Assembly (NCBI GenBank): GCA_013388755.1
Contig: JACAEQ010000049.1
Coordinates: forward strand, 1-46,953
Reading direction: 5' to 3'
Origin: Chloroflexota bacterium
GTDB taxonomy: Bacteria; Chloroflexota; Chloroflexia; Chloroflexales; Roseiflexaceae
DNA: 46,953 nucleotides
In this document: positions 6,627 through 15,516 of the stretch, one piece after another
Position numbering within the stretch: the stretch's first letter is position 1
How the letters are laid out: every line of letters begins with the position of its first letter
Notes under the pieces: generated by a model
The model's input: the letters and a program-made list of their open reading frames with translations, nothing else
The model's database searches: none
Told to the model about the DNA's origin: nothing
Program-made: the position numbers and the translations under genes

Positions 6627-8306
6627 ATGGAGGATCACGTACGCATCTTCGACACCACATTGCGTGACGGCGAACAGGCGCCGGGTTGCACAATGACGCT
6701 GGAGGAGAAGCTGGAAGTTGCACGGCAACTCGCGCGGCTGGGTGTGGATATTATTGAAGCCGGCTTTCCCGCCGCGTCTCCCGGTGACTGGGCGGCAGTG
6801 CACGAGATCGCCGGTGCGGTCGGCTCGCCTGACGGGCCGGTGATTGCCGCGCTGGCACGCGCCAACAAGGACGATATCGACAAGGCGTGGAGCGCGATCC
6901 AGCCGGCTGCGAAGAAGCGCATTCATACGTTCATCTCCTCGTCCGACATCCATATTGAGCACCAGTTCCGTTCCACCCGCGAGGAAATCCTCGAACGCGC
7001 CAGGCTGATGGTGCGCTATGCGCGCTCCCTCTGCGACGATGTCGAGTTCTCGCCGATGGATGCGACGCGTTCCGAACCGGAATATGTCTACCGCATGCTT
7101 GCCGCGGTCGTCGCCGAAGGCGCAACGACGCTCAATATCCCCGACACGGTCGGGTATGCGACCCCGGAGGAGTACGCCGCCCTGATTGCCGGTATCTACC
7201 GGCATGTTCCCGGCGCTGACCGGGTCATCATCTCGACACATTGCCATGACGACCTGGGGCTGGCAGTTGCCAACTCGCTGGCCGGTGTGCGTGCCGGCGC
7301 GCGGCAGATCGAATGCACCATCAATGGTATTGGTGAGCGTGCGGGTAATGCTTCGCTCGAAGAAGTGGTGATGGCGCTGAAAACACGCCGCTCGTTCTTC
7401 AATGTTGATACGCGGATCAACACGCGTGAACTGGCGCGCAGCAGCCGCTTGCTCAGTACAATCATCGCCATGCCGGTACCGCCGAACAAGGCCATTGTCG
7501 GCGCCAACGCCTTTGCGCATGAATCAGGCATCCACCAGGATGGCGTGCTGAAGCATCGCATGACATATGAGATCATGGATGCAACGACCATTGGCCTGGA
7601 TGGTAATTCGCTCATTCTGGGGAAGCATTCGGGCCGCAATGCGCTGCGCACGAAGCTGGCGGCAATGGGGTATGAATTCGATACCGAGGAGGAGTTCAAC
7701 CAGGTCTTCCAGCGCTTTAAGGAGCTGTGCGACAAGAAGAAGGTCGTGGATGACCGCGACCTGGAGGTGCTGGCGACTGGCGGCTCGTTGCATACGCCAG
7801 AACTGTACCGCCTGGAGCATGTGCAGGTGACCTGCGGTACCGGCGTTACACCGGTCGCGACGGTGCGCATCATTGATCCGGATGGTCATGCGACCACGAC
7901 AGCAGCGCATGGTACCGGCCCGGTTGACGCGATCTACAAGGCTATTGACCGGGTGGTCGGGCGACCGAATGAGCTTATTGAGTTTTCGATCAAGGCGGTG
8001 ACCGAAGGGATTGATGCGGTGGCCGAAGTGTCGGTGCGGGTGCGTGAGCCGGGCGACGCCGTGACGGAGGGCGAGTATCGCGTCGGGCGGCATCGTGGGC
8101 CGCAGATTTACAGCGGCTACAGCGCCAATACCGATACCATCGTTGCCGCAGCCGAGTCGTACATGGCGGCGCTGAACAAGATGATCGCCGCGCGCCAGGA
8201 ACGGTTGAGCGCCGAGAATGCAGCCTATGCCGCCGGGTATGATCGCACGAAGCCGACCTATGCCGTGGACCTGTTCGGCCAGAATGCCGTCGGGGCGACG
8301 GAGTAG
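6627..8306 (+). CDS. leuA: 2-isopropylmalate synthase
   Basis: First committed step of leucine synthesis: acetyl-CoA plus 2-oxoisovalerate to 2-isopropylmalate. 559 residues. The catalytic TIM barrel starts with [19 protein letters not shown], and the metal-binding HxH is in [34 protein letters not shown] and the linker motif [19 protein letters not shown] follow. The C-terminal third is the regulatory domain ([12 protein letters not shown]), so leucine feedback is possible. ATG 6627 matches the family N-terminus, with AAGGAG 13 bases upstream; another in-frame ATG at 6603 lies before that site and is less likely. Transcription probably comes through from ilvBNC past the repeat cassette. Confidence 0.95.
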   Translation: MEDHVRIFDTTLRDGEQAPGCTMTLEEKLEVARQLARLGVDIIEAGFPAASPGDWAAVHEIAGAVGSPDGPVIAALARANKDDIDKAWSAIQPAAKKRIHTFISSSDIHIEHQFRSTREEILERARLMVRYARSLCDDVEFSPMDATRSEPEYVYRMLAAVVAEGATTLNIPDTVGYATPEEYAALIAGIYRHVPGADRVIISTHCHDDLGLAVANSLAGVRAGARQIECTINGIGERAGNASLEEVVMALKTRRSFFNVDTRINTRELARSSRLLSTIIAMPVPPNKAIVGANAFAHESGIHQDGVLKHRMTYEIMDATTIGLDGNSLILGKHSGRNALRTKLAAMGYEFDTEEEFNQVFQRFKELCDKKKVVDDRDLEVLATGGSLHTPELYRLEHVQVTCGTGVTPVATVRIIDPDGHATTTAAHGTGPVDAIYKAIDRVVGRPNELIEFSIKAVTEGIDAVAEVSVRVREPGDAVTEGEYRVGRHRGPQIYSGYSANTDTIVAAAESYMAALNKMIAARQERLSAENAAYAAGYDRTKPTYAVDLFGQNAVGATE

Positions 8307-8328
8307 CGGGTACGGGCTCAACATTGCC

Positions 8329-9183
8329 ATGATGAACTCAATCGCCTATCTTGGCCCACCCGGCTCATATAGCGAGATTGCTGCGCTCGCATATGGTGGT
8401 GCGGCTGCGACATACGTTCCGCTGGCCAGCATGCCCGCGGTGGTTACCGCCGTTGAAACGGGTGCAGCGACCGCCGGTGTGCTACCCATCGAGAATGTAC
8501 TGGAGGGAAGCGTCACCACCACGCTCGATCTGCTGATCCACGAAACGAATCTGCGGATCACGGGCGAGACAGTTATCCCCATCCGGCATTACCTTGTCGC
8601 GCGTGCCGGTATTGCGCTTCACGAAGTGAAGGTGCTCTACGGCCATCCGCAATCGCTTGGCCAGTGTCGCCGGTTCATCGAGCGCTGCCTGCCCGGTGTG
8701 GCCACGGTCGCGTCGTTGAGTAACAGCGCCGCGCCTGCCGAGGCACTCGCCGATGAACGGCCGGCGGCAGCCATCGGTACCCTGCGCGCCGCCGAACGTG
8801 TCGGTGCGACGATACTGGCCAGTGATATCCAGGATCGCACCGGCAATGTCACGCGTTTTATTGCGCTTGGCCGCCACGATCACGCGCCCACCGGCGATGA
8901 TAAGACGAGTTTCTGCTTCGGCTTTGACCGTGAGGATCGGCCTGGAGCGCTGGTCGAGGCGCTCTATGAACTGGCATCGGTTGGCATCAATATGACGAAA
9001 CTGGAGTCGCGTCCGGCCAGAGAGGTGCTGGGGCAGTATATTTTCCTGGTTGATATCAATGGCCACCGTGAAGAACCGGCCGTTGCCGCTGCACTTGAGC
9101 GCATTCGCGCGAAGACTGGTCTGTTCAAGGTATTTGGCAGCTATCCTCGCTGGAAGGAGGGCGTCGGGAATGGGTGTGACTAG
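8329..9183 (+). CDS. pheA: prephenate dehydratase with ACT domain
   Basis: Converts prephenate to phenylpyruvate for phenylalanine synthesis. 284 residues, monofunctional, with no chorismate mutase domain. The N-terminal catalytic domain starts IAYLGPPGSYSE and contains PIENVLEGSV and the catalytic TRF triad in GNVTRFIALG. The C-terminal ACT domain (about residues 190-275) has DRPGALVEALYELASVGINM and the Phe-binding motif ESRP, so allosteric Phe control is expected. Start is at 8329 or the adjacent ATG 8332; no good ribosome-binding site is visible, but the gene begins 22 bp after leuA and is probably translationally close-coupled. An aromatic gene inside a branched-chain cluster is a notable mix. 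Confidence 0.93.
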   Translation: MMNSIAYLGPPGSYSEIAALAYGGAAATYVPLASMPAVVTAVETGAATAGVLPIENVLEGSVTTTLDLLIHETNLRITGETVIPIRHYLVARAGIALHEVKVLYGHPQSLGQCRRFIERCLPGVATVASLSNSAAPAEALADERPAAAIGTLRAAERVGATILASDIQDRTGNVTRFIALGRHDHAPTGDDKTSFCFGFDREDRPGALVEALYELASVGINMTKLESRPAREVLGQYIFLVDINGHREEPAVAAALERIRAKTGLFKVFGSYPRWKEGVGNGCD

Positions 9184-9200
9184 GCTGGTACTATCCGTTC

Positions 9201-9223
9201 GGTGGGTCGCGTAGCGAGCCACC
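9201..9223. other. imperfect hairpin between pheA and the flavoprotein gene
   Basis: GGTGGGTCGC (9201-9210) pairs with GCGAGCCACC (9214-9223) in nine of ten positions around a GTA loop. No U-tract follows, so a terminator role is doubtful. It may be a small repeat or an mRNA processing structure. Confidence 0.45.
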
Positions 9224-9300
9224 CGTCGCGTATGATCAAAGCCGTAACCTGTTGCCGGCCCGTGAGCGTACACTGGAAATTGTTACAGGAGGGAGACAAC

Positions 9301-10272
9301 ATGTACGATCTGGTCATTATTGGCGGCGGTGCGGCCAGTCAATCGGCAGCGATGTATGCGATCGGCAAACAGATCCATTTCCTGATGATCTGTGAGAAGC
9401 TGGGTGGCCGCGTCGAAGATGTTGCACCTACCGAACATGACTTTACTCTCGGCAAGATGCTGGTGCATTACGACGCGCCGGATGCCCAGGATGAAGAACA
9501 GCATCTGATTGGCAGCTCCGCTGTTCATCTGTTTGAACGCCAGCTTACAACACAACGTGGGCGGATTCTGGTTGATCGTGTCACGGCAATCGAGCGCGAC
9601 GGCGATGGGTTCCGGATAGTGACGGAGCAGCATGGTGCAAGGAGCAGTCGCGCCGTTATCGTGGCGACCGGGGCCGTGCCGCGCGAGCCAGGGTTGCCGG
9701 GGAAGGGTGCGGCCCATGTGCGCATACTCGGTCACGCAGCCACGACCCACACCAGCAATGTGGCAGGCAAGATCGTGGCTGTGATCGGTATGACTGAACA
9801 GGCGCTCTATGCCACTGCCGAGATGGCGCAACTTGCGCGACACGTCTATCTGCTGACACCAACCACAACCCTGCTCGACAGCCCGATAGGCGCTGCGCTG
9901 GGCCAGCTTCCAAACATCCAGACGCTGGCGCGCGCCCAGATTATTGACGTTGTCGGAACAGGTGCGGTTGAGGAACTGGTTGTTGAACATGCGGGGCGAA
10001 CACATCGTATCGGCGTCGATCTGGCGTTTGTCGATTCAGGGTTGCAACCGCGCAGTAACCTCGTCCAGTCGCTTGTTGAGCTGGATGAGCAAGGTTTTAT
10101 CAAGGTGGATGATCAGAATGCAACAACTGTTCCCGGTCTGTTTGCAGCCGGAGACGTGACCGATGCTCTGGGTGAACAGGTGCTGATCGCGATTGGCGAG
10201 GGTGCACGCGCGGCGATGAGTGCACACCGCTATCTCCTTGAGCGGCCACTGGTGCGCCAGGCAAATCGGTAG
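9301..10272 (+). CDS. thioredoxin-reductase-like FAD/NAD(P) oxidoreductase lacking the CxxC
   Basis: 323 residues with a two-dinucleotide-fold layout. The N-terminal FAD motif is LVIIGGGAASQSAAMYA and the C-terminal FAD motif is TTVPGLFAAGDVTD, as in thioredoxin reductases. The region where the redox-active CATC normally sits reads GHAATTHTSNVAGK and has no cysteine; the only Cys in the protein is C31. The NAD(P) fold is also degenerate (VAVIGMTEQALYATAEM instead of GxGxxA). It is therefore unlikely to be a true TrxB; a flavoprotein reductase for another partner, or a sensor, is possible. AGGAGGGAG right upstream is a strong ribosome-binding site. Neighbours are pheA and cimA. Confidence 0.8.
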   Translation: MYDLVIIGGGAASQSAAMYAIGKQIHFLMICEKLGGRVEDVAPTEHDFTLGKMLVHYDAPDAQDEEQHLIGSSAVHLFERQLTTQRGRILVDRVTAIERDGDGFRIVTEQHGARSSRAVIVATGAVPREPGLPGKGAAHVRILGHAATTHTSNVAGKIVAVIGMTEQALYATAEMAQLARHVYLLTPTTTLLDSPIGAALGQLPNIQTLARAQIIDVVGTGAVEELVVEHAGRTHRIGVDLAFVDSGLQPRSNLVQSLVELDEQGFIKVDDQNATTVPGLFAAGDVTDALGEQVLIAIGEGARAAMSAHRYLLERPLVRQANR

Positions 10273-10321
10273 TGCCGGCGCATGGTGCGGAGTCTGTGTA
10301 TGTGCCAGTCAAAGGTGGAGA

Positions 10322-10359
10322 CGGCGGCAGGTTGGCGCAACACTGCGCCCCTGCTGCCG
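10322..10359 (+). other. stable hairpin upstream of cimA
   Basis: Outer stem CGGCGGCAGG (10322-10331) with CCTGCTGCCG (10350-10359), one G-U pair; inner stem GGCGC/GCGCC at 10334-10338 and 10345-10349 with a six-base loop. It is followed by the only partly T-rich ATCATTCGTTG. It may act as a terminator of the preceding gene or as a leader structure for cimA, whose start is 100 bp downstream. No leader peptide rich in Ile/Leu is seen here. Confidence 0.5.
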
Positions 10360-10459
10360 ATCATTCGTTGCACGGATGCTCGGATGCTATTGATGACGTA
10401 GCTGGTTTCGCTGGTACGCCATCGCTTCTCCAGCATTGTTTCACAACAAGGAGCATACT

Positions 10460-12061
10460 GTGCACATTCTGCTCTACGACACGACACTGCGTGATGGAGC
10501 GCAGCGCGAAGGGCTCTCACTCTCGGTCGAGGACAAGCTGAAAATTGCACGCGAGCTGGACATTCTGGGCGTGCACTATATCGAGGGTGGCTGGCCAGGT
10601 TCAAATCCCAAGGATGCGGAATTCTTTCAGCGTGTGCGGCGCGGTATCTTGCGCCATGCAAAAGTTGCTGCCTTTGGCAGCACGCGTCGCGCCGGTTCAC
10701 GCTGCGAGGCCGACGACAACATCCGCGCGCTGGTCGACGCTGAAACTCCTGTCGTGACCCTGGTCGGTAAGAGTTCGATCCTGCACGTCGCGCGTGTACT
10801 CGAGACGACAAGCGCCGAGAATCTGGTGATGATCGCCGAGAGCGTGGCATACTTCAAGCAACGAGGCAAGGAAGTCGTCTACGATGCCGAGCATTTCTTC
10901 GACGGCTATAAGCTCGATGCCGGCTATGCGCTGGCGACGGTTGCCGCCGCTGCCGCTGCCGGCGCCGATTGTGTCGTGCTGTGCGATACCAACGGCGGCA
11001 GCCTGCCGGATGACGTAGCGGCAATCGTCACCGCTGTGCAGCGCCATCTTGCGGCGCGCACCGCCAACGTCCCCACCCTGGGCATCCATACCCACAATGA
11101 TGGCGCGCTGGCCGTGGCGAATGCTCTTGCCGCCGTGCGTGCCGGTTGCACCCATGTGCAAGGGACGGTCAACGGCTATGGTGAACGTTGCGGCAACATG
11201 GATCTGATCCCGCTGATTGCGAACCTGCAGCTCAAGCTTGGCTACCACTGCGTCGCGCCGGAACAGCTCCGGCGCCTGTCGGAGGTGTCGCATGTGGTCG
11301 CTGCGGTCGCCAATCTCAACCCCGATGCCCACGCGCCATATGTCGGTCATTCGGCATTTGCCCATAAGGGCGGCATTCACGTTGCTGCGGTTGCCAAGGC
11401 GCCCGAAAGTTACCAGCATATTGATCCGGCGCTGGTCGGTAACCGGATGCGCGTGGTTGTCAGCGAGCTTGCCGGGCGCGGCAACGTGCGCATGCGCGCC
11501 GAGGAGCTTGGCCTGGATCTGAATGGCAATGAGCGGGTCGTGTTACAACGCATCAAGGAGCTGGAGAAGCGGGGCTTTCAGTTTGAAGCGGCTGAAGGGT
11601 CGTTCGAAATGCTGGTGCGCCGCGCTGCGCCCGATTATGAACCGCCGTTTGAGTTGCTCGACTTTACTGTGGTCGTCAACAAACATGGCGAGAACGATAT
11701 GATCTCGCAGGCCATGGTAAAACTCAAGGTGTGTGGCGAGGTGATGCACACCGCCGCGGAAGGCGCCGGGCCGGTCAATGCGCTCGACAGGGCGATCCGC
11801 AAGGCGCTCTTGCCGCATTACCCCGAACTTGCCGATGTGCAGCTGGCGGACTATAAAGTGCGCATTGTGGATGAACATCTTGGCACGGCTGCCAGGCCGC
11901 GCGTGCTGATCGAATCGGCGCGCGGCGAAGAACGCTGGAGTACGGTCGGTTGCTCAGAGAACATTATCGAGGCCAGTTTTATGGCACTGTGGGATGGACT
12001 GGAGTTGCCGCTGGCGCGGTCTCGTGCCGTTCAACGTTCGACGCTGAACGTTCAACGGTGA
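10460..12061 (+). CDS. cimA: (R)-citramalate synthase
   Basis: Condenses pyruvate and acetyl-CoA to citramalate, the entry to threonine-independent 2-oxobutyrate and isoleucine synthesis. LeuC/LeuD/LeuB, encoded just downstream, carry out the next steps. 533 residues from a GTG start at 10460 with AAGGAG six bases before it; this start gives the family N-terminus HILLYDTTLRDGAQREG. The CimA-type IEGGWPGSNPKDAEFF separates it from LeuA. Also visible are HTHNDGALAVANAL, NGYGERCGNMDL, SAFAHKGGIHV and a C-terminal regulatory domain (GAGPVNALDRAIRKAL). The last residues (AVQRSTLNVQR) are encoded by a repetitive GTTCAACG sequence and look like a repeat-derived extension. Confidence 0.93.
   Translation: MHILLYDTTLRDGAQREGLSLSVEDKLKIARELDILGVHYIEGGWPGSNPKDAEFFQRVRRGILRHAKVAAFGSTRRAGSRCEADDNIRALVDAETPVVTLVGKSSILHVARVLETTSAENLVMIAESVAYFKQRGKEVVYDAEHFFDGYKLDAGYALATVAAAAAAGADCVVLCDTNGGSLPDDVAAIVTAVQRHLAARTANVPTLGIHTHNDGALAVANALAAVRAGCTHVQGTVNGYGERCGNMDLIPLIANLQLKLGYHCVAPEQLRRLSEVSHVVAAVANLNPDAHAPYVGHSAFAHKGGIHVAAVAKAPESYQHIDPALVGNRMRVVVSELAGRGNVRMRAEELGLDLNGNERVVLQRIKELEKRGFQFEAAEGSFEMLVRRAAPDYEPPFELLDFTVVVNKHGENDMISQAMVKLKVCGEVMHTAAEGAGPVNALDRAIRKALLPHYPELADVQLADYKVRIVDEHLGTAARPRVLIESARGEERWSTVGCSENIIEASFMALWDGLELPLARSRAVQRSTLNVQR
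12027..12058. repeat. inverted repeat overlapping the 3' end of cimA
   Basis: CCGTTCAACGTTC (12027-12039) and GAACGTTCAACGG (12046-12058) pair in 12 of 13 positions around a six-base loop. The core ACGTTCAACG/GTTCAACG is also directly repeated. It encodes the C-terminal tail of CimA and lies just before the ilvE promoter. Confidence 0.75.
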
Positions 12062-12068
12062 GTGTTGG

Positions 12069-12077
12069 TGCTATAAT
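12069..12077 (+). promoter_or_regulatory. extended -10 promoter of ilvE
   Basis: TGC followed by a perfect TATAAT (12072-12077) forms an extended -10 element. No good -35 is present at 16-18 bp, which an extended -10 tolerates. Transcription would start near 12084, giving an untranslated leader of about 47 bases before ilvE. Confidence 0.65.
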
Positions 12078-12130
12078 GCCGCATCTACCGCGTCCGGTTC
12101 CTCGTACCGGTCTCGTCAAGGAGAATACCG

Positions 12131-13051
12131 ATGCCCATCAACGTCTCGAAGTCAATCTGGTTCAATGGCGAGATGGTCCCCTGGGAAAAGGCGACCGTTC
12201 ACGTCATGACTCATGCCTTGCATTATGGCTCATCAGTGTTCGAAGGTATTCGATCGTACGATACGCCGCATGGCCCGGCAATCTTCAGGCTTGGGGAGCA
12301 TATTCGCCGCCTGTTCGACTCGGCCCGGATCTACCGGATGGAACTCCCGTACACACCGGCGCAACTTGTGGACGCATGCCGCGCCGCCGTGCGTGACAAT
12401 GGCTTGAAGAACGCCTATATTCGCCCGCTGGTCTGGCGCGGCTACGGTGAGATGGGGCTGAACCCTTTGCGTTCGCCGGTTGAGGTGATGGTGGCGGCCA
12501 TGGAGTGGGGTGCCTATCTGGGCGCTGAAGGTCTTGAAAAGGGTGTGGATGTTCAGGTTTCGTCGTGGAACCGGGTAGCGCCGAATACGTTGCCGGCGAT
12601 GGCCAAGGCGGGCGGAAATTACCTGTCGTCGCAGTTGATCGTCATGGAAGCGTCACGCAACGGCTATGCCGAAGGTATCGCGCTGGATGTGTATGGCTGG
12701 CTTTCGGAAGGCTCAGGCGAGAATCTGTTCCTCGTGCGCGACGGTGTGATCTACACGCCGCCGGTGACTGCCGCTCTCTTGCCCGGAATTACCCGCGATG
12801 CCGTCATGACCCTTGCGCGCGACCTGGGGTATGAGGTGCGTGAGCAGAGTATGCCGCGCGAGATGCTCTACCTGGCCGACGAACTGTTCTTTACCGGTAC
12901 CGCCGCCGAGGTGACCCCGGTACGTTCGGTGGATAAGCTCACGGTCGGCTCTGGTAAGCGCGGCCCGATCACGACTGCCATTCAGAAAGCTTTCTTTGGC
13001 CTCTTCTCAGGCGAAACGGAAGACCGTCACGGCTGGTTGACGCTGGTGTAG
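12131..13051 (+). CDS. ilvE: branched-chain amino acid aminotransferase
   Basis: PLP-dependent fold-type IV aminotransferase giving Val, Leu and Ile from their 2-oxo acids with glutamate as donor. 306 residues, the normal length. Seen are [33 protein letters not shown], the R-rich [11 protein letters not shown], the PLP-lysine region [12 protein letters not shown], the phosphate-binding [12 protein letters not shown] and the late [18 protein letters not shown] seven bases before the ATG supports the start. A separate extended -10 promoter upstream suggests that ilvE and the genes after it can be expressed apart from ilvBNC. Confidence 0.96.
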   Translation: MPINVSKSIWFNGEMVPWEKATVHVMTHALHYGSSVFEGIRSYDTPHGPAIFRLGEHIRRLFDSARIYRMELPYTPAQLVDACRAAVRDNGLKNAYIRPLVWRGYGEMGLNPLRSPVEVMVAAMEWGAYLGAEGLEKGVDVQVSSWNRVAPNTLPAMAKAGGNYLSSQLIVMEASRNGYAEGIALDVYGWLSEGSGENLFLVRDGVIYTPPVTAALLPGITRDAVMTLARDLGYEVREQSMPREMLYLADELFFTGTAAEVTPVRSVDKLTVGSGKRGPITTAIQKAFFGLFSGETEDRHGWLTLV

Positions 13052-13111
13052 GGGTCAGGGGTTATCACAGCGATGACTCTGATCTCAAGGTGCGAACCGG
13101 GCCCTGACCCC
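13051..13111. other. 10-bp perfect inverted repeat between ilvE and leuC
   Basis: GGGGTCAGGG (13051-13060, overlapping the last base of the ilvE stop) is perfectly complementary to CCCTGACCCC (13102-13111), with 41 bases between the arms. No T-tract follows. It may be a short dispersed repeat or an mRNA-stabilising structure. Confidence 0.6.
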
Positions 13112-13146
13112 TGGCGCATTCCGTCCTGTCTATCAAAGGCATGAAG

Positions 13147-14574
13147 ATGACGATACCACGTACACTCTTCGACAAAATCTGGGAATCGCATATCGTCCGG
13201 CAGCAGACGGCGGAAACGCCTGCTGTGCTGTATATTGATCTGCACCTGATCCACGAGGTAACGTCGCCGCAGGCGTTTACCGAGTTGCGGCAGCGTGGGT
13301 TAAAGGTGCGCCGGCCCGATCGCACCCTGGCGACGATGGACCACTCGACGCCAACGACGCCGCGTGGACCGGATGGGATCATCCCGGTGATTGATGCACA
13401 GGCAGTGGCACAGCTTGGCCAGCTTGAGACGAACTGCGCCGACTTTGGCATTCCGTTGTTCAAACTGGGCAGCGCGAATCAAGGCATCGTCCACGTCATT
13501 GGCCCGGAGCAGGGGCTGACCCAGCCGGGCATGACGATCGTCTGCGGCGACAGCCATACCAGTACGCACGGTGCATTCGGCGCGCTGGCGTTCGGTATCG
13601 GTACTTCGGAAGTTGCGCATGTGCTGGCGACGCAGTGTCTCATCCAGAACCGCCCCAGGACCATGGAGGTCCGTGTTGATGGCCGCCCGGGCTTCGGCGT
13701 GACCGCCAAGGATATCATTCTGGCCATCATTGCCCGATATGGCGTCGGCGCAGGCACGGGTCACGTGTTTGAGTATACCGGCGCGGCGATCCGTGCGCTC
13801 TCCATGGAGGAGCGCATGACGATCTGCAACATGTCGATCGAAGGTGGCGCGCGCGCCGGGATGATCGCCCCTGACGATACAACCTTCCAGTATATTGCCG
13901 GGCGCCCGTTTGCGCCGCAGGGCGCGGCCTGGGAGGCGGCGCTGGCGCAGTGGCGCTCCCTGCCGACAGACGCCGGCGCCACGTATGATCGGACGATCAC
14001 GCTGGATGCGTCGCAACTGACGCCAATGATTACCTATGGCACCAACCCGGGTATGGGCATGCCGATCGACGGGCGCATTCCATTGCCGGAGGAGATGCCG
14101 GATCCATCGGCGCGCCAGGCGCTCGATAAGGCGTTACGCTATATGGACCTGCGCCCTGGTGAGCCCTTACTTGGTCACAAGATTGATGTCGTGTTTCTGG
14201 GAAGTTGCACCAATTCACGAATCTCGGATCTGCGCCTGGCTGCCGGTATGCTGAAAGGTCGTCGCGTCGCCGAAGGCGTGCGGATGCTGGTTGTGCCTGG
14301 CTCGCAACAGGTCAGGCAGCAGGCGGAAGCCGAAGGATTGCATGAAGTGTTCCGCGCCGCCGGTGCCGAATGGCGCGAGGCCGGGTGCTCTGCCTGCCTC
14401 GGCATGAATGATGATAAGGTTCCTGCCGGGAAGTATGCGGTGTCTACCAGCAACCGCAATTTCGAAGGTCGCCAGGGGCCGGGCGCGCGTACGTTCCTTG
14501 CCAGCCCGGTTACGGCCGTTGCTGCTGCGATCGAGGGTGCTGTGGCCGATCCACGGAAGTATCTGCGTAATTGA
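13147..14574 (+). CDS. leuC: 3-isopropylmalate dehydratase large subunit
   Basis: Aconitase-family [4Fe-4S] enzyme isomerising 2- to 3-isopropylmalate; with citramalate as substrate it also serves the CimA route. 475 residues, the bacterial heterodimer-type length. The N-terminus is [14 protein letters not shown], and DHSTPTTP and [20 protein letters not shown] follow. The cluster ligands are C in FLGSCTNSR and the pair in [12 protein letters not shown] 13147 is preferred to 13141 because AAAGG sits seven bases before it. The small subunit follows after a 304-bp gap instead of the usual tight coupling. Confidence 0.95.
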   Translation: MTIPRTLFDKIWESHIVRQQTAETPAVLYIDLHLIHEVTSPQAFTELRQRGLKVRRPDRTLATMDHSTPTTPRGPDGIIPVIDAQAVAQLGQLETNCADFGIPLFKLGSANQGIVHVIGPEQGLTQPGMTIVCGDSHTSTHGAFGALAFGIGTSEVAHVLATQCLIQNRPRTMEVRVDGRPGFGVTAKDIILAIIARYGVGAGTGHVFEYTGAAIRALSMEERMTICNMSIEGGARAGMIAPDDTTFQYIAGRPFAPQGAAWEAALAQWRSLPTDAGATYDRTITLDASQLTPMITYGTNPGMGMPIDGRIPLPEEMPDPSARQALDKALRYMDLRPGEPLLGHKIDVVFLGSCTNSRISDLRLAAGMLKGRRVAEGVRMLVVPGSQQVRQQAEAEGLHEVFRAAGAEWREAGCSACLGMNDDKVPAGKYAVSTSNRNFEGRQGPGARTFLASPVTAVAAAIEGAVADPRKYLRN

Positions 14575-14878
14575 TACGAGGTACGCGGTGGCGTACCAGC
14601 AGGTTGGCCTGGCGGGCGGCACGCCCTCCAGAGTCCATCATCCGGCGGCGGGAAGGCGGTCGCACCGCGGAAAAGAACGCCGTCCCGCCAGCGGACGGGC
14701 CCTGGCATGCGCCCGGCTGGCTGATTGCGCGTGTGACCGCGTAAGTCGTGTAATTGAGGGCCCCGCCGGGGAGATGAGTCGACCCCCTCCCCCGGCGGGG
14801 GAGGGCTGGGGTGGGGATGACGGGCGTATTTGAAACGTATTGGGTTTCATTACGCGACAGTCTCCTGCGGAGGTTATT
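14575..14878. other. GC-rich spacer between leuC and leuD with several hairpins
   Basis: No credible gene is seen. The segment has a 9-bp C/G-run hairpin (14785-14805; CCCTCCCCC/GGGGGAGGG with loop GGC). It also has an inverted repeat TGAAAC/GTTTCA (14831-14836, 14844-14849), and CTCC-tgc-GGAG that includes the leuD ribosome-binding site near 14863-14873. The C/G-run hairpin, with its flanking CTGGGGTGGGG, resembles a common dispersed intergenic repeat of high-GC bacteria (recalled). Confidence 0.6.
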
Positions 14879-15490
14879 ATGGAGAAGATCTCTTCGATCA
14901 CCGGACGGTTTGTCGTGCTGCCGGTGCAGGATATTGACACGGACCAGATCATTCCGGCACGCTACCTGAAGGTGACCGACAAATCGGGACTGGCAGAGGG
15001 GCTGTTTTTCGCCTGGCGCTTCAATGCCGACGGTAGCCCGAAGCCTGATTTTGTGCTGAATCGCCCCGAGGCGCAGGGAGCGACCATCCTGGTCGCCGGG
15101 CGAAACTTCGGCTGCGGCTCATCACGCGAGCATGCGCCCTGGGCCTTGCAGGGGTACGGCTTTCAGGCGGTCATCAGCCCCTACTTTGCCGATATCTTTC
15201 GCAACAATGCGCTCAAAAATGGCTTGCTGCCGGTACAGGTTGATGAAGAGACCTACGAGCAACTCGTGAGCCTGTTCGACGAGGACCCGACCACTGAGGT
15301 ACGCATTGACCTGGAGTCGCAGTCGGTCACCCTCCCGGACGGGCGCAGTGCCCGCTTCCCGATTGACCCGTTCGCGAAGCATTGTTTACTCAACGGGGTG
15401 GATCAGATGGGCTTCTTGCTGGCGGAGGAGCCGGCAATTGCGGCCTATGAAGCCGGCCATGCGCCGCGCGTGGTCACCACACGTTCCTGA
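14879..15490 (+). CDS. leuD: 3-isopropylmalate dehydratase small subunit
   Basis: The swivel-domain partner of LeuC. 203 residues with [18 protein letters not shown] at the N-terminus and [21 protein letters not shown], the family signature containing the substrate-binding serine/arginine. GGAGG five bases before ATG 14879 decides the start; an in-frame ATG at 14840 lies upstream without such a site. It is followed 26 bp later by leuB. Confidence 0.95.
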   Translation: MEKISSITGRFVVLPVQDIDTDQIIPARYLKVTDKSGLAEGLFFAWRFNADGSPKPDFVLNRPEAQGATILVAGRNFGCGSSREHAPWALQGYGFQAVISPYFADIFRNNALKNGLLPVQVDEETYEQLVSLFDEDPTTEVRIDLESQSVTLPDGRSARFPIDPFAKHCLLNGVDQMGFLLAEEPAIAAYEAGHAPRVVTTRS

Positions 15491-15516
15491 AAAGCAGCCG
15501 AAAGCGGGGTACTACC

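Noticed and set aside
9301-10272. Naming the flavoprotein trxB
   Set aside because: The redox-active CxxC is missing, so thioredoxin reduction by the usual mechanism is not possible.
10273-10459. A leader peptide controlling cimA
   Set aside because: Short frames here are not enriched in Ile, Leu or Val; only the hairpin is supported.
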